DNA from: a virus
Length of the DNA: 22,271 nucleotides
IMG/VR virus record: IMGVR_UViG_3300008117_000997
Coordinates: 1 to 22,271 of that record
Direction: 5' to 3' (one strand)
The notes under the pieces are model-generated. The model saw only the letters and a list, made by a program, of their open reading frames with translations. It made no database searches and was not told the DNA's origin. Below are positions 1 to 5,033 of the stretch, in pieces; position 1 is the first letter of the stretch, and each line of letters starts with the position of its first letter. Position numbers and translations under genes: made by a program.

Positions 1-252
1 TAACAACCGCGTTTTACCAAATTGCATAAAACCAGTGTAAAACAATGACTTTAGCCTTGTTACTCTTGAGTAACTTAGCAAAACTGGCAGCCGTTGAGCC
101 TGCTGCATCGGTAAACCGTGAGAATCAAGAAACGGCAAAACACTCAAAAAACCCTTATTTTACGCTGTTTTTTGGGTGCTTGTAATTGTTTAAACTCTAT
201 GTCACACTTTCACCAGTGGCGCACACGGCGCCCAACGACTGGAGGCAAGACA
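1..252 (+). promoter_or_regulatory. Leader region upstream of the plus-strand gene block
   Basis: No convincing gene is seen here. The stretch holds a perfect inverted repeat at 59-74 (GTTACTC-TT-GAGTAAC). It also has a 12-bp hairpin pairing 141-152 with 167-178, one G-T wobble included, around an AT-rich 14-nt loop. A copy of GTTTAAAC lies at 188-195 and a GC-rich 5-bp hairpin at 218-232, just ahead of the Shine-Dalgarno at 241-245. I could not fix a promoter: no clear -35/-10 pair with 16-18 nt spacing stands out. The position before a long plus-strand gene train makes it the likely control region. Confidence 0.45.
59..74. repeat. Perfect 16-bp inverted repeat, operator candidate
   Basis: GTTACTC (59-65) and GAGTAAC (68-74) are perfect reverse complements around a TT centre. 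The short centre suits a dimeric DNA-binding protein better than an RNA hairpin. I saw no second copy in the window, so it differs from the widespread GTTTAAAC palindrome. Its role as an operator for the plus-strand block is inference. Confidence 0.4.
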
Positions 253-420
253 ATGGCACGACAAGCAGCAACACCAACTGCAACCAAGCAGACAACCCGT
301 TTAAAAAAGGTTCTCTGCGAGGTTGACGGTTACATAGCAAGAATCTCTCGCTCAACCCTTATCACCTACGGCAGCCCAATCTGCCCTGCATGCAACCAAC
401 CAATGAGAGAGGCTCGCTAA
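253..420 (+). CDS. Small zinc-ribbon protein (SprT C-terminal-like)
   Basis: This 55-residue protein has a basic N-terminus. A single Cys follows (VLCEVDGYIARIS), and a CPAC knuckle lies near the C-terminus (PICPACNQPM). The pattern, a lone Cys then 'GYIxRxS' then CPxCN, resembles the zinc ribbon that ends SprT-like proteins, but the metallopeptidase part is absent. The start at 253 is chosen because GGAGG at 241-245 stands 7 nt ahead of the ATG; an in-frame extension to 118 has no such signal. The amidoligase gene follows after 2 nt, suggesting co-translation. The exact function is unknown. Confidence 0.7.
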   Translation: MARQAATPTATKQTTRLKKVLCEVDGYIARISRSTLITYGSPICPACNQPMREAR

Positions 421-422
421 TC

Positions 423-1226
423 ATGACAACTTTTGGCATGGAATTTGAGGTTCAAGGAATCTCACCACAACGCGCTGCGGAGCGTTTAAACGCTGCGGGG
501 ATTGTCTGCAATCTGCCACGCGCTCAACATGAAACCGACAACAACTGGAAAGCCGTTTATGACGGCAGCGTGACCAACGGTGCGGAGGTTGTTAGCCCAA
601 TCCTCAACCCTGCCCGTTTAAACGAGGCTCATAAAGTCACCAAGGCGCTCAAAAATGCAGGCGCACGGGTTGACCGTGCCACGGGCTTTCATGTCCACAT
701 CGGTTTAAACGCTTTTGATGCAGGCATGGGAGCGCCCGTTAGCCGTAACGCGGAGAATCTCGCCCGTTTTATCCTCAACTATTACTCCATGCACTCCGCA
801 ATCGCAGCGCTTGTTGCGCCTAGCCGTTTAAACAACCGCTATTGCAGAATTCTCACCCGTGATTTTGCGGAGCGCCAAGCCTCCCACAGTTTAAACGACA
901 ACATGGGCGCGTTTAACGGTGACCGCTACACCTCGCTCAATCTTGAATCCATGCACCGCCACGGCACCGTGGAAATCCGCCTACACCAAGGCACGCTCAA
1001 CGGTGTTAAGGCAATCGCATGGAGCCAGTTTATTGCGGGCTTAATCCAAGCCAGCGTGCAGGGCGTGGATTTAACAACCCAAGAACACCTCAACCCATGG
1101 AGCAACCCAACCGCGCCAAGCGTTGAGAATTCTGCCCTAGTCATTGACACGCTCGTGTCAGGCAATCACCTCAACGCCAGCACGGGGGACTGGCTCAAGG
1201 GTCGCGCAGCCCGTCTAAACGGGTAA
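423..1226 (+). CDS. Putative amidoligase (Amidoligase_2-like carboxylate-amine ligase)
   Basis: This 267-residue protein matches the glutamine-synthetase-fold amidoligase family, enzymes expected to use ATP to join a carboxylate to an amine. Visible motifs are FGMEFEVQG at residues 4-12, NWKAVYDGSV at 41-50, GAEVVSPIL at 53-61, TGFHVHIGL at 87-95 and HGTVEIRLHQGTLNG at 180-194. Together they carry the acidic, basic and His residues typical of the active site. An AGAGAGG stretch precedes the ATG at 423. Five in-frame GTTTAAAC copies each encode Leu-Asn. A class-II glutamine amidotransferase lies 700 bp downstream on the same strand; the family is known to pair with such ammonia donors. The substrate is unknown. 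Confidence 0.82.
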   Translation: MTTFGMEFEVQGISPQRAAERLNAAGIVCNLPRAQHETDNNWKAVYDGSVTNGAEVVSPILNPARLNEAHKVTKALKNAGARVDRATGFHVHIGLNAFDAGMGAPVSRNAENLARFILNYYSMHSAIAALVAPSRLNNRYCRILTRDFAERQASHSLNDNMGAFNGDRYTSLNLESMHRHGTVEIRLHQGTLNGVKAIAWSQFIAGLIQASVQGVDLTTQEHLNPWSNPTAPSVENSALVIDTLVSGNHLNASTGDWLKGRAARLNG

Positions 1227-1235
1227 GCGCGGGCA

Positions 1236-1282
1236 GCCTGCCCCTAGTGGGCTAAGCGTGGGTGCAATCCCCACGGCAGGCA
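1236..1282 (+). ncRNA. tRNA-like RNA fold lacking an anticodon arm
   Basis: GCCTGCC (1236-1242) pairs perfectly with GGCAGGC (1275-1281) as a 7-bp acceptor-like stem. A T-arm is directly adjacent: GTGGG (1258-1262), the 7-nt loop TGCAATC and CCCAC (1270-1274). A 3-bp D-arm-like hairpin TAG-TGGG-CTA lies at 1245-1254, and A1282 would be the discriminator. No anticodon arm and no CCA are present (CGAA follows). A competing hairpin GGGCA-GCC-TGCCC (1231-1243) would use the 5' acceptor strand. Alternatives are a degenerate tRNA, a regulatory leader, or a reduced cobalamin-riboswitch-like core, since the T-loop and the later CGCCAC vaguely recall that class. Confidence 0.5.
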
Positions 1283-1283
1283 C

Positions 1284-1310
1284 GAACGCCACGGAAAGAC
1301 CGTTGCGTTT
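1284..1310 (+). other. Strong hairpin after the tRNA-like element
   Basis: AACGC (1285-1289) pairs with GCGTT (1305-1309). After one C/T mismatch, ACGG (1291-1294) pairs with CCGT (1300-1303) around the loop AAAGA. The 3' strand overlaps the GTTTAAAC copy at 1307-1314. No T-tract follows, so it is not a classical terminator. It may form one structured leader with the preceding element, upstream of the tiny ORFs. Confidence 0.5.
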
Positions 1311-1332
1311 AAACAGAAACGGACTGGAAACC

Positions 1333-1398
1333 ATGAACACAGAACCAACCGCACGCCAGCAATTCGCTCGTGACTTGCTGCTCGTATTAGATAATTGA
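1333..1398 (+). CDS. Possible 21-residue peptide
   Basis: An ATG at 1333 is preceded by GACTGGAA (1322-1329), which resembles the GACTGGAG leaders before 253 and 1933. The peptide starts MNTEPTARQQ, ends LLLVLDN, and stops at 1398 just before the next start. It is too short to test by composition. It could be a leader peptide linked to the upstream RNA structure, or not a gene. Confidence 0.3.
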   Translation: MNTEPTARQQFARDLLLVLDN

Positions 1399-1405
1399 GG
1401 AATTT

Positions 1406-1570
1406 GTGGAGAATAAAATCGCGGAAGCCATGAAGCAACGCCCAAGCGATTACACCGCCAGCGTTGGAACGCTACTCATTGCCCAACTCTGCAACGGGTG
1501 GGGATTAGATGCGTATTATCCAATCGCCAAGGAAATCATGGAACGCCTAGACGAGAGCGCAGGTGTTTAA
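1406..1570 (+). CDS. Hypothetical small protein (54 aa)
   Basis: This is an open frame with a GTG start at 1406, preceded by GAGGAA at 1397-1402; spacing is short, and an ATG at 1430 is the alternative. The product is a small, probably helical soluble protein with the segment TASVGTLLIAQLCNGWG. Its stop codon TAA lies inside the GTTTAAAC copy at 1565, and the next gene starts 2 nt later, giving the junction GTTTAAACATG. The family is not recognised. Confidence 0.55.
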   Translation: MENKIAEAMKQRPSDYTASVGTLLIAQLCNGWGLDAYYPIAKEIMERLDESAGV

Positions 1571-1572
1571 AC

Positions 1573-1677
1573 ATGTACGAAAATCTGCTCCCGTGGTGGC
1601 TCGTTTGGATAGACGGGCGCGTGTTGTTACTGCTCACGCTCACCGTTTACTTCGCACGAAAGGCGTTTAAACGATGA
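1573..1677 (+). CDS. Tiny membrane protein (34 aa)
   Basis: A short protein begins MYENLLPWWLVWIDGR and continues with one hydrophobic segment (VLLLLTLTVYFA, about residues 18-29) and a basic C-terminus (RKAFKR). This topology fits a single-span membrane peptide. It starts 2 nt after the previous stop and overlaps the next start as ATGA (1674-1677), so all three look translationally coupled. The FKR end is encoded by the GTTTAAAC copy at 1665. Function is unknown; a holin or host-membrane effector is possible but unsupported. Confidence 0.55.
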   Translation: MYENLLPWWLVWIDGRVLLLLTLTVYFARKAFKR

Positions 1678-1871
1678 GCCTATCACGCCAAGAGATTGCA
1701 GCGTGGAACCAATACGGGAAACGCTACGACAAGAACGACAACTGTTTAAACTGCGGGGAAAATTTCTACGCAGCGCACCAACCAACATGCCCGTGGTCAG
1801 ATGATTGCGAGCGTTTAAACACCGTCATGTGTGGCGATTGTTTGCGTACCGATTGCAAAGGTTGCAGATAA
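1674..1871 (+). CDS. Cysteine-rich zinc-binding small protein
   Basis: This 65-residue protein has eight Cys. CLNCG comes near the middle, a lone Cys in TCPWSDDC and its partner follow, and CGDC, C and C sit near the end (MCGDCLRTDCKGCR). The spacing suggests two zinc knuckles. The start overlaps the upstream stop (ATGA). Two GTTTAAAC copies (1744, 1813) are read as CLNC and ERLN, one of them inside a Cys knuckle. No family is recognised. Phage mini-proteins of this type often bind host transcription or translation factors, but nothing here proves that. Confidence 0.65.
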   Translation: MSLSRQEIAAWNQYGKRYDKNDNCLNCGENFYAAHQPTCPWSDDCERLNTVMCGDCLRTDCKGCR

Positions 1872-1892
1872 TCCCGCCCTATGTGATACACT
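1862..1892 (+). promoter_or_regulatory. Weak promoter candidate before the amidotransferase gene
   Basis: TTGCAG (1862-1867) and GATACA (1885-1890) are separated by 17 nt. They lie in the 61-nt gap ahead of the amidotransferase start. Both hexamers are imperfect, so this is only a candidate. Confidence 0.22.
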
Positions 1893-1932
1893 TCACCCAT
1901 TAACCGAACACCTACAGACTGGAGAAAAATAA

Positions 1933-2787
1933 ATGTGCGGAATCGCAGGCTATTGCTTAGACCCTAAGCATTACTCACGCATTACAACATCAGACCTCGC
2001 AGGGCAGATGCTCTACGACATTGAACACCGTGGACAACACGCCACGGGCGCTGCATGGATTAACCCACGCAACGGCAGGCGTGTAATCAGCAAGGCAGCA
2101 GCCAGCGCGACAAAGTTCGTGCCAAAGGCAGGCGAGCGCCTATGTGCAGGCGCAACCACTGCAATCTTGCACACGCGTTGGGCTACACAAGGCTCACCAA
2201 CTAACAACAACAACAACCACCCAATCCCACGCGGTAAAATCGTACTCACACACAACGGACACATCAGCAACGATACCGAATTGTTTAAACAACTAGGTGT
2301 GCCTCGTGTCGGTCAGGTAGATTCAGAGGCTGCTGCTGCGCTCATTGCGTTTGCAGACGGCAAGCCTTGGGAAATCCTCGCCGAGTTATACGGCACGGCA
2401 GCGCTCGCATGGATTGGGCAGCATGACCCACGAACCCTGCACCTTGCACGCGTTAACTCATCACCGTTGTGGATAGCGCAAGCCAACACAGGCTCCCTAT
2501 TCTACGGCTCAACGCAGCAGACAGTAGAGAACGCAGCCATTATGAGCGACTGCGAAATTGACTGGCTGCATGAGGCAGCAGAGGGTGAGTATTTCAAAGT
2601 GCGTGACGGTCACATCACCGAGTATCAGACTTTCACGCCTCGCAAATACGAACCAACAAATTGGTGGAGCAACTATCGCCCCGCCTCATCGTATGCCACG
2701 GACTTGGATTATCTAGGTCATTACAACACACGCAAGGCAGACCGCTATGCAAAGTGGTGGGAGGATAAGGAAGAACTACCCTTCTAA
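1933..2787 (+). CDS. Class-II glutamine amidotransferase (Ntn-hydrolase)
   Basis: This 284-residue protein starts MCGIAGYCLD, placing the nucleophile Cys2 at the mature N-terminus after Met removal. It carries HRGQHATG (32-39), HTRWATQG (80-87, with the glutamine-binding Arg), THNGHISN (106-113, the oxyanion Asn-Gly) and VDSEAAAAL (129-137). These mark the glutaminase domain of the PurF/GlmS/AsnB class, which frees ammonia from glutamine. No synthetase domain follows; the C-terminal 80 residues are rich in Trp and Tyr. The amidoligase upstream is the likely acceptor partner. GACTGGAG at 1917-1924 supplies the ribosome site 8 nt ahead of ATG. A terminator follows. Confidence 0.9.
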   Translation: MCGIAGYCLDPKHYSRITTSDLAGQMLYDIEHRGQHATGAAWINPRNGRRVISKAAASATKFVPKAGERLCAGATTAILHTRWATQGSPTNNNNNHPIPRGKIVLTHNGHISNDTELFKQLGVPRVGQVDSEAAAALIAFADGKPWEILAELYGTAALAWIGQHDPRTLHLARVNSSPLWIAQANTGSLFYGSTQQTVENAAIMSDCEIDWLHEAAEGEYFKVRDGHITEYQTFTPRKYEPTNWWSNYRPASSYATDLDYLGHYNTRKADRYAKWWEDKEELPF

Positions 2788-2789
2788 TA

Positions 2790-2944
2790 GTTTAAACAGA
2801 GAGAACCCCTGCTGCGGCGGGGGTTTTTCTTTTGTTTAAACATCGTTAGCACTCTGGTGCTGTGACTGCCAGAAATTATACCAACTGTTTAAACACCAGA
2901 CATGTCACGCTACCACAAAGTAACTTCTTGTCAAGCGTTTAAAC
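2790..2944. repeat. Noncoding array of four GTTTAAAC sites at about 50-bp spacing
   Basis: Copies begin at 2790, 2834, 2887 and 2937, so start-to-start distances are 44, 53 and 50 bp. All are noncoding, which excludes codon usage as their cause. The first two bracket the terminator at 2804-2833. The rest of the 2788-3019 gap is AT-rich from 2950 on, and holds TTGACT at 2984-2989 without a well-spaced -10. The gap is a good candidate for a control region or protein-loading site. Confidence 0.75.
2804..2833 (+). terminator. Rho-independent terminator after the amidotransferase gene
   Basis: AACCCCTGC (2804-2812) pairs with GCGGGGGTT (2817-2825), one T-G wobble included, around the loop TGCG. 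The run TTTTTCTTTT follows. It lies 17 nt after the amidotransferase stop. The T-run runs straight into GTTTAAAC (2834-2841), an arrangement repeated at the terminator near 12842-12898. Confidence 0.9.
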
Positions 2945-3019
2945 AACACGCAGAAAAATTTTTTTATTATCTTTATTAAATGCTTGACTTTTATTTTATG
3001 CGTATGAGAAACTTGCGAC

Positions 3020-3232
3020 ATGACAGAAAACGAACTAACACAACAAGAGATAAACCAACTACGCGCCCGCTTGTTTAACAAAGCGGAACACATCTTGAGA
3101 GAACTCCACCGTGACGACTTTCAAATTATCTATGCCGAACTATGCAGGGAAGCAGGGATACCAAACAAACACGAACACAAGCAAAGTGTACGCGAGCAAT
3201 ACAAAAACCTAATCCAAACAATGAAACGATAG
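3020..3232 (+). CDS. Hypothetical helical protein (70 aa)
   Basis: This is a charged, probably all-helical small protein (MTENELTQQEINQLRARLFN, then a Lys/Arg/Glu-rich rest) with one Cys and no membrane segment. It is the first gene after the 232-nt noncoding gap and so probably the first of a new transcript. The only upstream ribosome-site candidate is a weak GAGAA at 3006-3010. The stop is followed by AGGAG at 3233-3236 (within AGGAGAAC), which serves the next gene. It contains a near-match to the palindrome (GTTTAACA). Family not recognised. Confidence 0.6.
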   Translation: MTENELTQQEINQLRARLFNKAEHILRELHRDDFQIIYAELCREAGIPNKHEHKQSVREQYKNLIQTMKR

Positions 3233-3245
3233 GAGAACAAACCAA

Positions 3246-3422
3246 ATGTATCTAGGGACTGGAGAAATGGCAGGCATAATCATAGCCCTGCTCAGCGCGT
3301 TAATCGTACTGGCTCTCGCCATGAGAGATAACGCACGCTTGAATAAGTACAACGCCTACCTACGCAAGCGCAACTTAGAACTTCTCAAGAAACTTGAGAA
3401 CTCAGTAGAAAGACCTTTCTAA
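3246..3422 (+). CDS. Small single-span membrane protein with coiled tail (58 aa)
   Basis: After a short N-terminus (MYLGTGEMA) comes one hydrophobic segment, about residues 9-26 (GIIIALLSALIVLALAM). A basic, Leu-rich helix follows (LRKRNLELLKKLENSVE). This suggests an N-out membrane anchor with a cytoplasmic coiled tail. The chosen ATG has AGGAG about 9-10 nt ahead. A second ATG at 3267 follows GGACTGGAG but with only 2 nt spacing. TAA is directly followed by the next ATG. A holin-like role is possible but unproven, as the lysis genes lie elsewhere. Confidence 0.6.
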   Translation: MYLGTGEMAGIIIALLSALIVLALAMRDNARLNKYNAYLRKRNLELLKKLENSVERPF

Positions 3423-3581
3423 ATGAGCAGCCTATGGAAAGCAGAAATCACAGACGACATGGTGAAACACCTAAGTCTTGACCAACGCAAAGAATTGTTT
3501 AAACAACTTGACGATGCCGTTGAACGAATAGCCTCGGAGGTTGAGGTAGGCAGGGAGTTTAAACATGAGGTTCAAAAATGA
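3423..3581 (+). CDS. Hypothetical acidic helical protein (52 aa)
   Basis: Begins directly after the previous stop (TAAATG). The product is a short, charged helix-forming protein (MSSLWKAEITDDMVKHLSLD at the start). It has two in-frame GTTTAAAC copies read as Phe-Lys (ELFKQL and REFKHE). The same LFKQL string appears in the amidotransferase and the DUF3846-like protein, always encoded by the palindrome. The stop overlaps the next start by 4 nt (ATGA). Function unknown. Confidence 0.55.
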   Translation: MSSLWKAEITDDMVKHLSLDQRKELFKQLDDAVERIASEVEVGREFKHEVQK

Positions 3582-3688
3582 GAGAGCGTTGTTCAGATTG
3601 TGGAGAGTATCGCAACTCATCAAACTTGTTCAGTACAGAACGCGGAGTAATCTGCGGGAAATGTATGAAAGAGTTTAAACATGACTAA
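3578..3688 (+). CDS. Zinc-ribbon microprotein (36 aa)
   Basis: MRERCSDCGEYRNSSNLFST is followed by GVICGKCMKEF, giving two CxxC knuckles 18 residues apart in a classic minimal zinc ribbon. It overlaps both neighbours by a few bases (ATGA upstream, 8 nt downstream). The final FKHD is encoded across the GTTTAAAC copy at 3673. Another frame over the same bases (3565-3678) is also open, but this one has the meaningful Cys pattern. Probably a nucleic-acid or protein-binding adaptor. Confidence 0.6.
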   Translation: MRERCSDCGEYRNSSNLFSTERGVICGKCMKEFKHD

Positions 3689-3908
3689 ACAATTCTCTTA
3701 CGCAATTTATTTTGACGGAACCAAATGGCAGTTAGACATTGACACGGAGGAACAAGCCTTTCCAAATGGAACTGTCTATGATACCGAAACCAAATCGTGG
3801 GACTATGCCTATCAGGGTGACGGTAAATTTATTGAGGGTGCGCAAGAAGCAGACAAACAACTGCAAGACATGCTCAACAAAATGAATCAAGAAAGGTCAG
3901 GTGTTTAA
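3681..3908 (+). CDS. Hypothetical protein (75 aa)
   Basis: A Trp- and Tyr-rich N-terminal half (YAIYFDGTKWQLDIDTEE, WDYAYQGDGKFIEG) suggests a small beta-sheet domain. It is followed by a Gln/Lys-rich helix. The ATG comes directly after a GTTTAAAC copy, and the stop codon TAA is inside the next copy (3903), so the gene is framed by two palindromes. No family recognised. Confidence 0.65.
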   Translation: MTKQFSYAIYFDGTKWQLDIDTEEQAFPNGTVYDTETKSWDYAYQGDGKFIEGAQEADKQLQDMLNKMNQERSGV

Positions 3909-3910
3909 AC

Positions 3911-4045
3911 ATGTGCGAACATGGCTGGACTGAAAGCCTAGATACTCTCACTGAAAATAATAAATGCAACTGCGGGATAATAGTTTGCCTAGACTGCGGA
4001 GCAGAGTTTGATAAATCAGGCGAACAAGTAGCGTTGGGAGTTTGA
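3911..4045 (+). CDS. Cysteine-rich microprotein (44 aa)
   Basis: MCEHGWTESL opens the protein. CNCGIIVCLDCGAEFD in the middle provides four clustered Cys (CxC then CxxC), with a further Cys-His at residues 2-4 as possible ligands. The start follows GTTTAAAC directly (GTTTAAACATG). The stop lies in GTTTGAAC, a one-base variant in which TGA replaces TAA, and the next ATG again follows at once. Zinc binding is inferred from spacing; function unknown. Confidence 0.55.
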   Translation: MCEHGWTESLDTLTENNKCNCGIIVCLDCGAEFDKSGEQVALGV

Positions 4046-4047
4046 AC

Positions 4048-4182
4048 ATGAGTTACAAGCATGGAGAGAACCACGAGAACTGCTGGCGCGATTGCGACAA
4101 GCACACCGAAGCGGAGTGTTTTGTTTTTGATTGCCCCAATAATGCAGCGCCTCAATACGACTGCGAGGTGGCACATGTTTAA
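4048..4182 (+). CDS. Cys/His-rich microprotein (44 aa)
   Basis: The protein is rich in Cys (five) and His (six): MSYKHGENHENCWRDCDKHT, then ECFVFDCP and YDCEVAHV. The mix suggests metal binding, though spacing is not that of a canonical zinc ribbon. It begins 2 nt after the previous stop. It ends with TAA inside the GTTTAAAC copy at 4177, which simultaneously encodes the start of the next gene. Confidence 0.5.
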   Translation: MSYKHGENHENCWRDCDKHTEAECFVFDCPNNAAPQYDCEVAHV

Positions 4183-4339
4183 ACGCAAAGTATGGAAAGC
4201 GCCACGAATAAAGAACCCTGCTAAGTGCATAGACTGTAACGATGTCTACGAATTAGACGGACTTAACTTAGACCTACGGTGTAGCGATTGCGTAGACCAA
4301 TGGTTAATAGACGACATGGAAATGGAGGAAAGCGAGTGA
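4175..4339 (+). CDS. Zinc-ribbon microprotein (54 aa)
   Basis: Starts ATGTTTAAACG (MFKRKVWKAP), with the palindrome immediately after the start codon; the transglycosylase gene at 5033 begins the same way. CIDCNDVYELDGLNLD and CSDC form a two-knuckle zinc ribbon about 20 residues apart, followed by an acidic tail (DDMEMEESE). It overlaps the previous gene by 8 nt and the next by GTGA. It resembles the ribbon at 3578-3688, so the two may be diverged paralogues. Confidence 0.6.
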   Translation: MFKRKVWKAPRIKNPAKCIDCNDVYELDGLNLDLRCSDCVDQWLIDDMEMEESE

Positions 4340-4476
4340 ACTTAAATAAAGAACTACTCAAAACTCAATACAATTTCTTGGCATCATACCCTTGGCGAGA
4401 GGGAGATGAGCCTGAACAAGTGACGGGAATACTTAATTTATTAGAGGGACTATTAGAGGAGGAAAGTAATGGCTAA
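4336..4476 (+). CDS. Hypothetical acidic protein (46 aa)
   Basis: A GTG start overlaps the previous TGA (GTGA), with GGAGGAA at 4325-4331 as a good ribosome site. The sequence (NKELLKTQYNFLASYPWREG, then VTGILNLLEGLLEEESNG) looks helical and acidic. It overlaps the next start by 8 nt. No family recognised; reality is supported mainly by the ribosome site and tight packing. Confidence 0.5.
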   Translation: MNLNKELLKTQYNFLASYPWREGDEPEQVTGILNLLEGLLEEESNG

Positions 4477-4606
4477 AACAATTACCATGAGTTTTGAATT
4501 TCCTGATACCTACGACTTCTATGAAATCATAGACGAGGTAACGCGAGTTTCATACCCAATTCATACACAACTATCTTGGAAAGTATTGGAGAAAAAAAAT
4601 GACTAA
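4469..4606 (+). CDS. Hypothetical protein (45 aa)
   Basis: GAGGAGGAAAG directly upstream gives a strong ribosome site for the ATG at 4469. The product (MAKTITMSFEFPDTYDFYEI at the start) looks like a short alpha/beta fragment. The stop overlaps the next gene (ATGACTAA). Nothing indicates function. Confidence 0.5.
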   Translation: MAKTITMSFEFPDTYDFYEIIDEVTRVSYPIHTQLSWKVLEKKND

Positions 4607-5033
4607 GAATCCTGAAAAAATTATGAAAGATGTGATAAACGCCTTCGTTGAATACAACAATTCAAATGCGGTGGAACAATCACCAGTGCGAGGAGTAGTT
4701 ATCCGACCTAATGGAACGCATACCGAAGGGTTGTTTAAACAACTAGCAGATTACCAAAGTGCTATTGACGGTTGGATTACTGCGGTGCGTTTATACGATT
4801 ACAACGGACAAGAGATTGCGTGTGCCTATGTAGATGATGAGGGGTTGTTAAAGAACCTGCCATTAAATCCTATGGCGAGCGCCTTATCTTTCTTGTTTGG
4901 TAACACACCACACCTTGTGGGTAACGCGGTGATTGTTGGGCGCTCAGATGATGAGGGTTACGACACAGACCTGCCCGAATTTATCCTTACGCTGGTGCGA
5001 AACATCAGTGCTAAACAGGAGAAGGAAGCATAA
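4599..5033 (+). CDS. DUF3846-like phage protein (144 aa)
   Basis: A core of RGVVIRPNGTHTEG (31-44), ADYQSAIDGWITAVRL (50-65), IACAYVDDEGLLKNLPLNPMA (73-93) and LVGNAVIVG (106-114) matches the pattern of the DUF3846 family of small phage and plasmid proteins, whose function is not established. The run 'VVIxPxG ... GxI ... DEEGxLKxLPxN ... GxxVVVG' is the recognisable part. Its stop overlaps the transglycosylase start as TAATG, after an AGGAGAAGGA ribosome site. Confidence 0.65.
   Translation: MTKNPEKIMKDVINAFVEYNNSNAVEQSPVRGVVIRPNGTHTEGLFKQLADYQSAIDGWITAVRLYDYNGQEIACAYVDDEGLLKNLPLNPMASALSFLFGNTPHLVGNAVIVGRSDDEGYDTDLPEFILTLVRNISAKQEKEA

Noticed and set aside
118-252. N-terminal extension of the first zinc-ribbon gene
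   Set aside because: GTG at 118 has no ribosome site, while GGAGG stands 7 nt before the ATG at 253; the extension also spans the hairpin at 141-178.
1236-1310. Cobalamin riboswitch
   Set aside because: GTGGG...TGCAATC...CGCCAC recalls the core, but the B12 box and the full stem set are not visible, and the tRNA geometry is a better match; kept only as an alternative.
926-1445. Minus-strand open frames opposite the amidoligase and the RNA element
   Set aside because: They have no ribosome sites and overlap a well-supported gene with clear family motifs.
2984-3008. Promoter TTGACT with TATGAG before the 70-aa gene
   Set aside because: The spacer is only about 13 nt and no -10 fits at 16-18 nt.
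3565-3678. Alternative 37-aa frame starting directly after GTTTAAAC and ending in the next copy
   Set aside because: It overlaps the zinc-ribbon frame at 3578-3688, which has a meaningful CxxC pattern; this one has none, although its junction style matches the motif.
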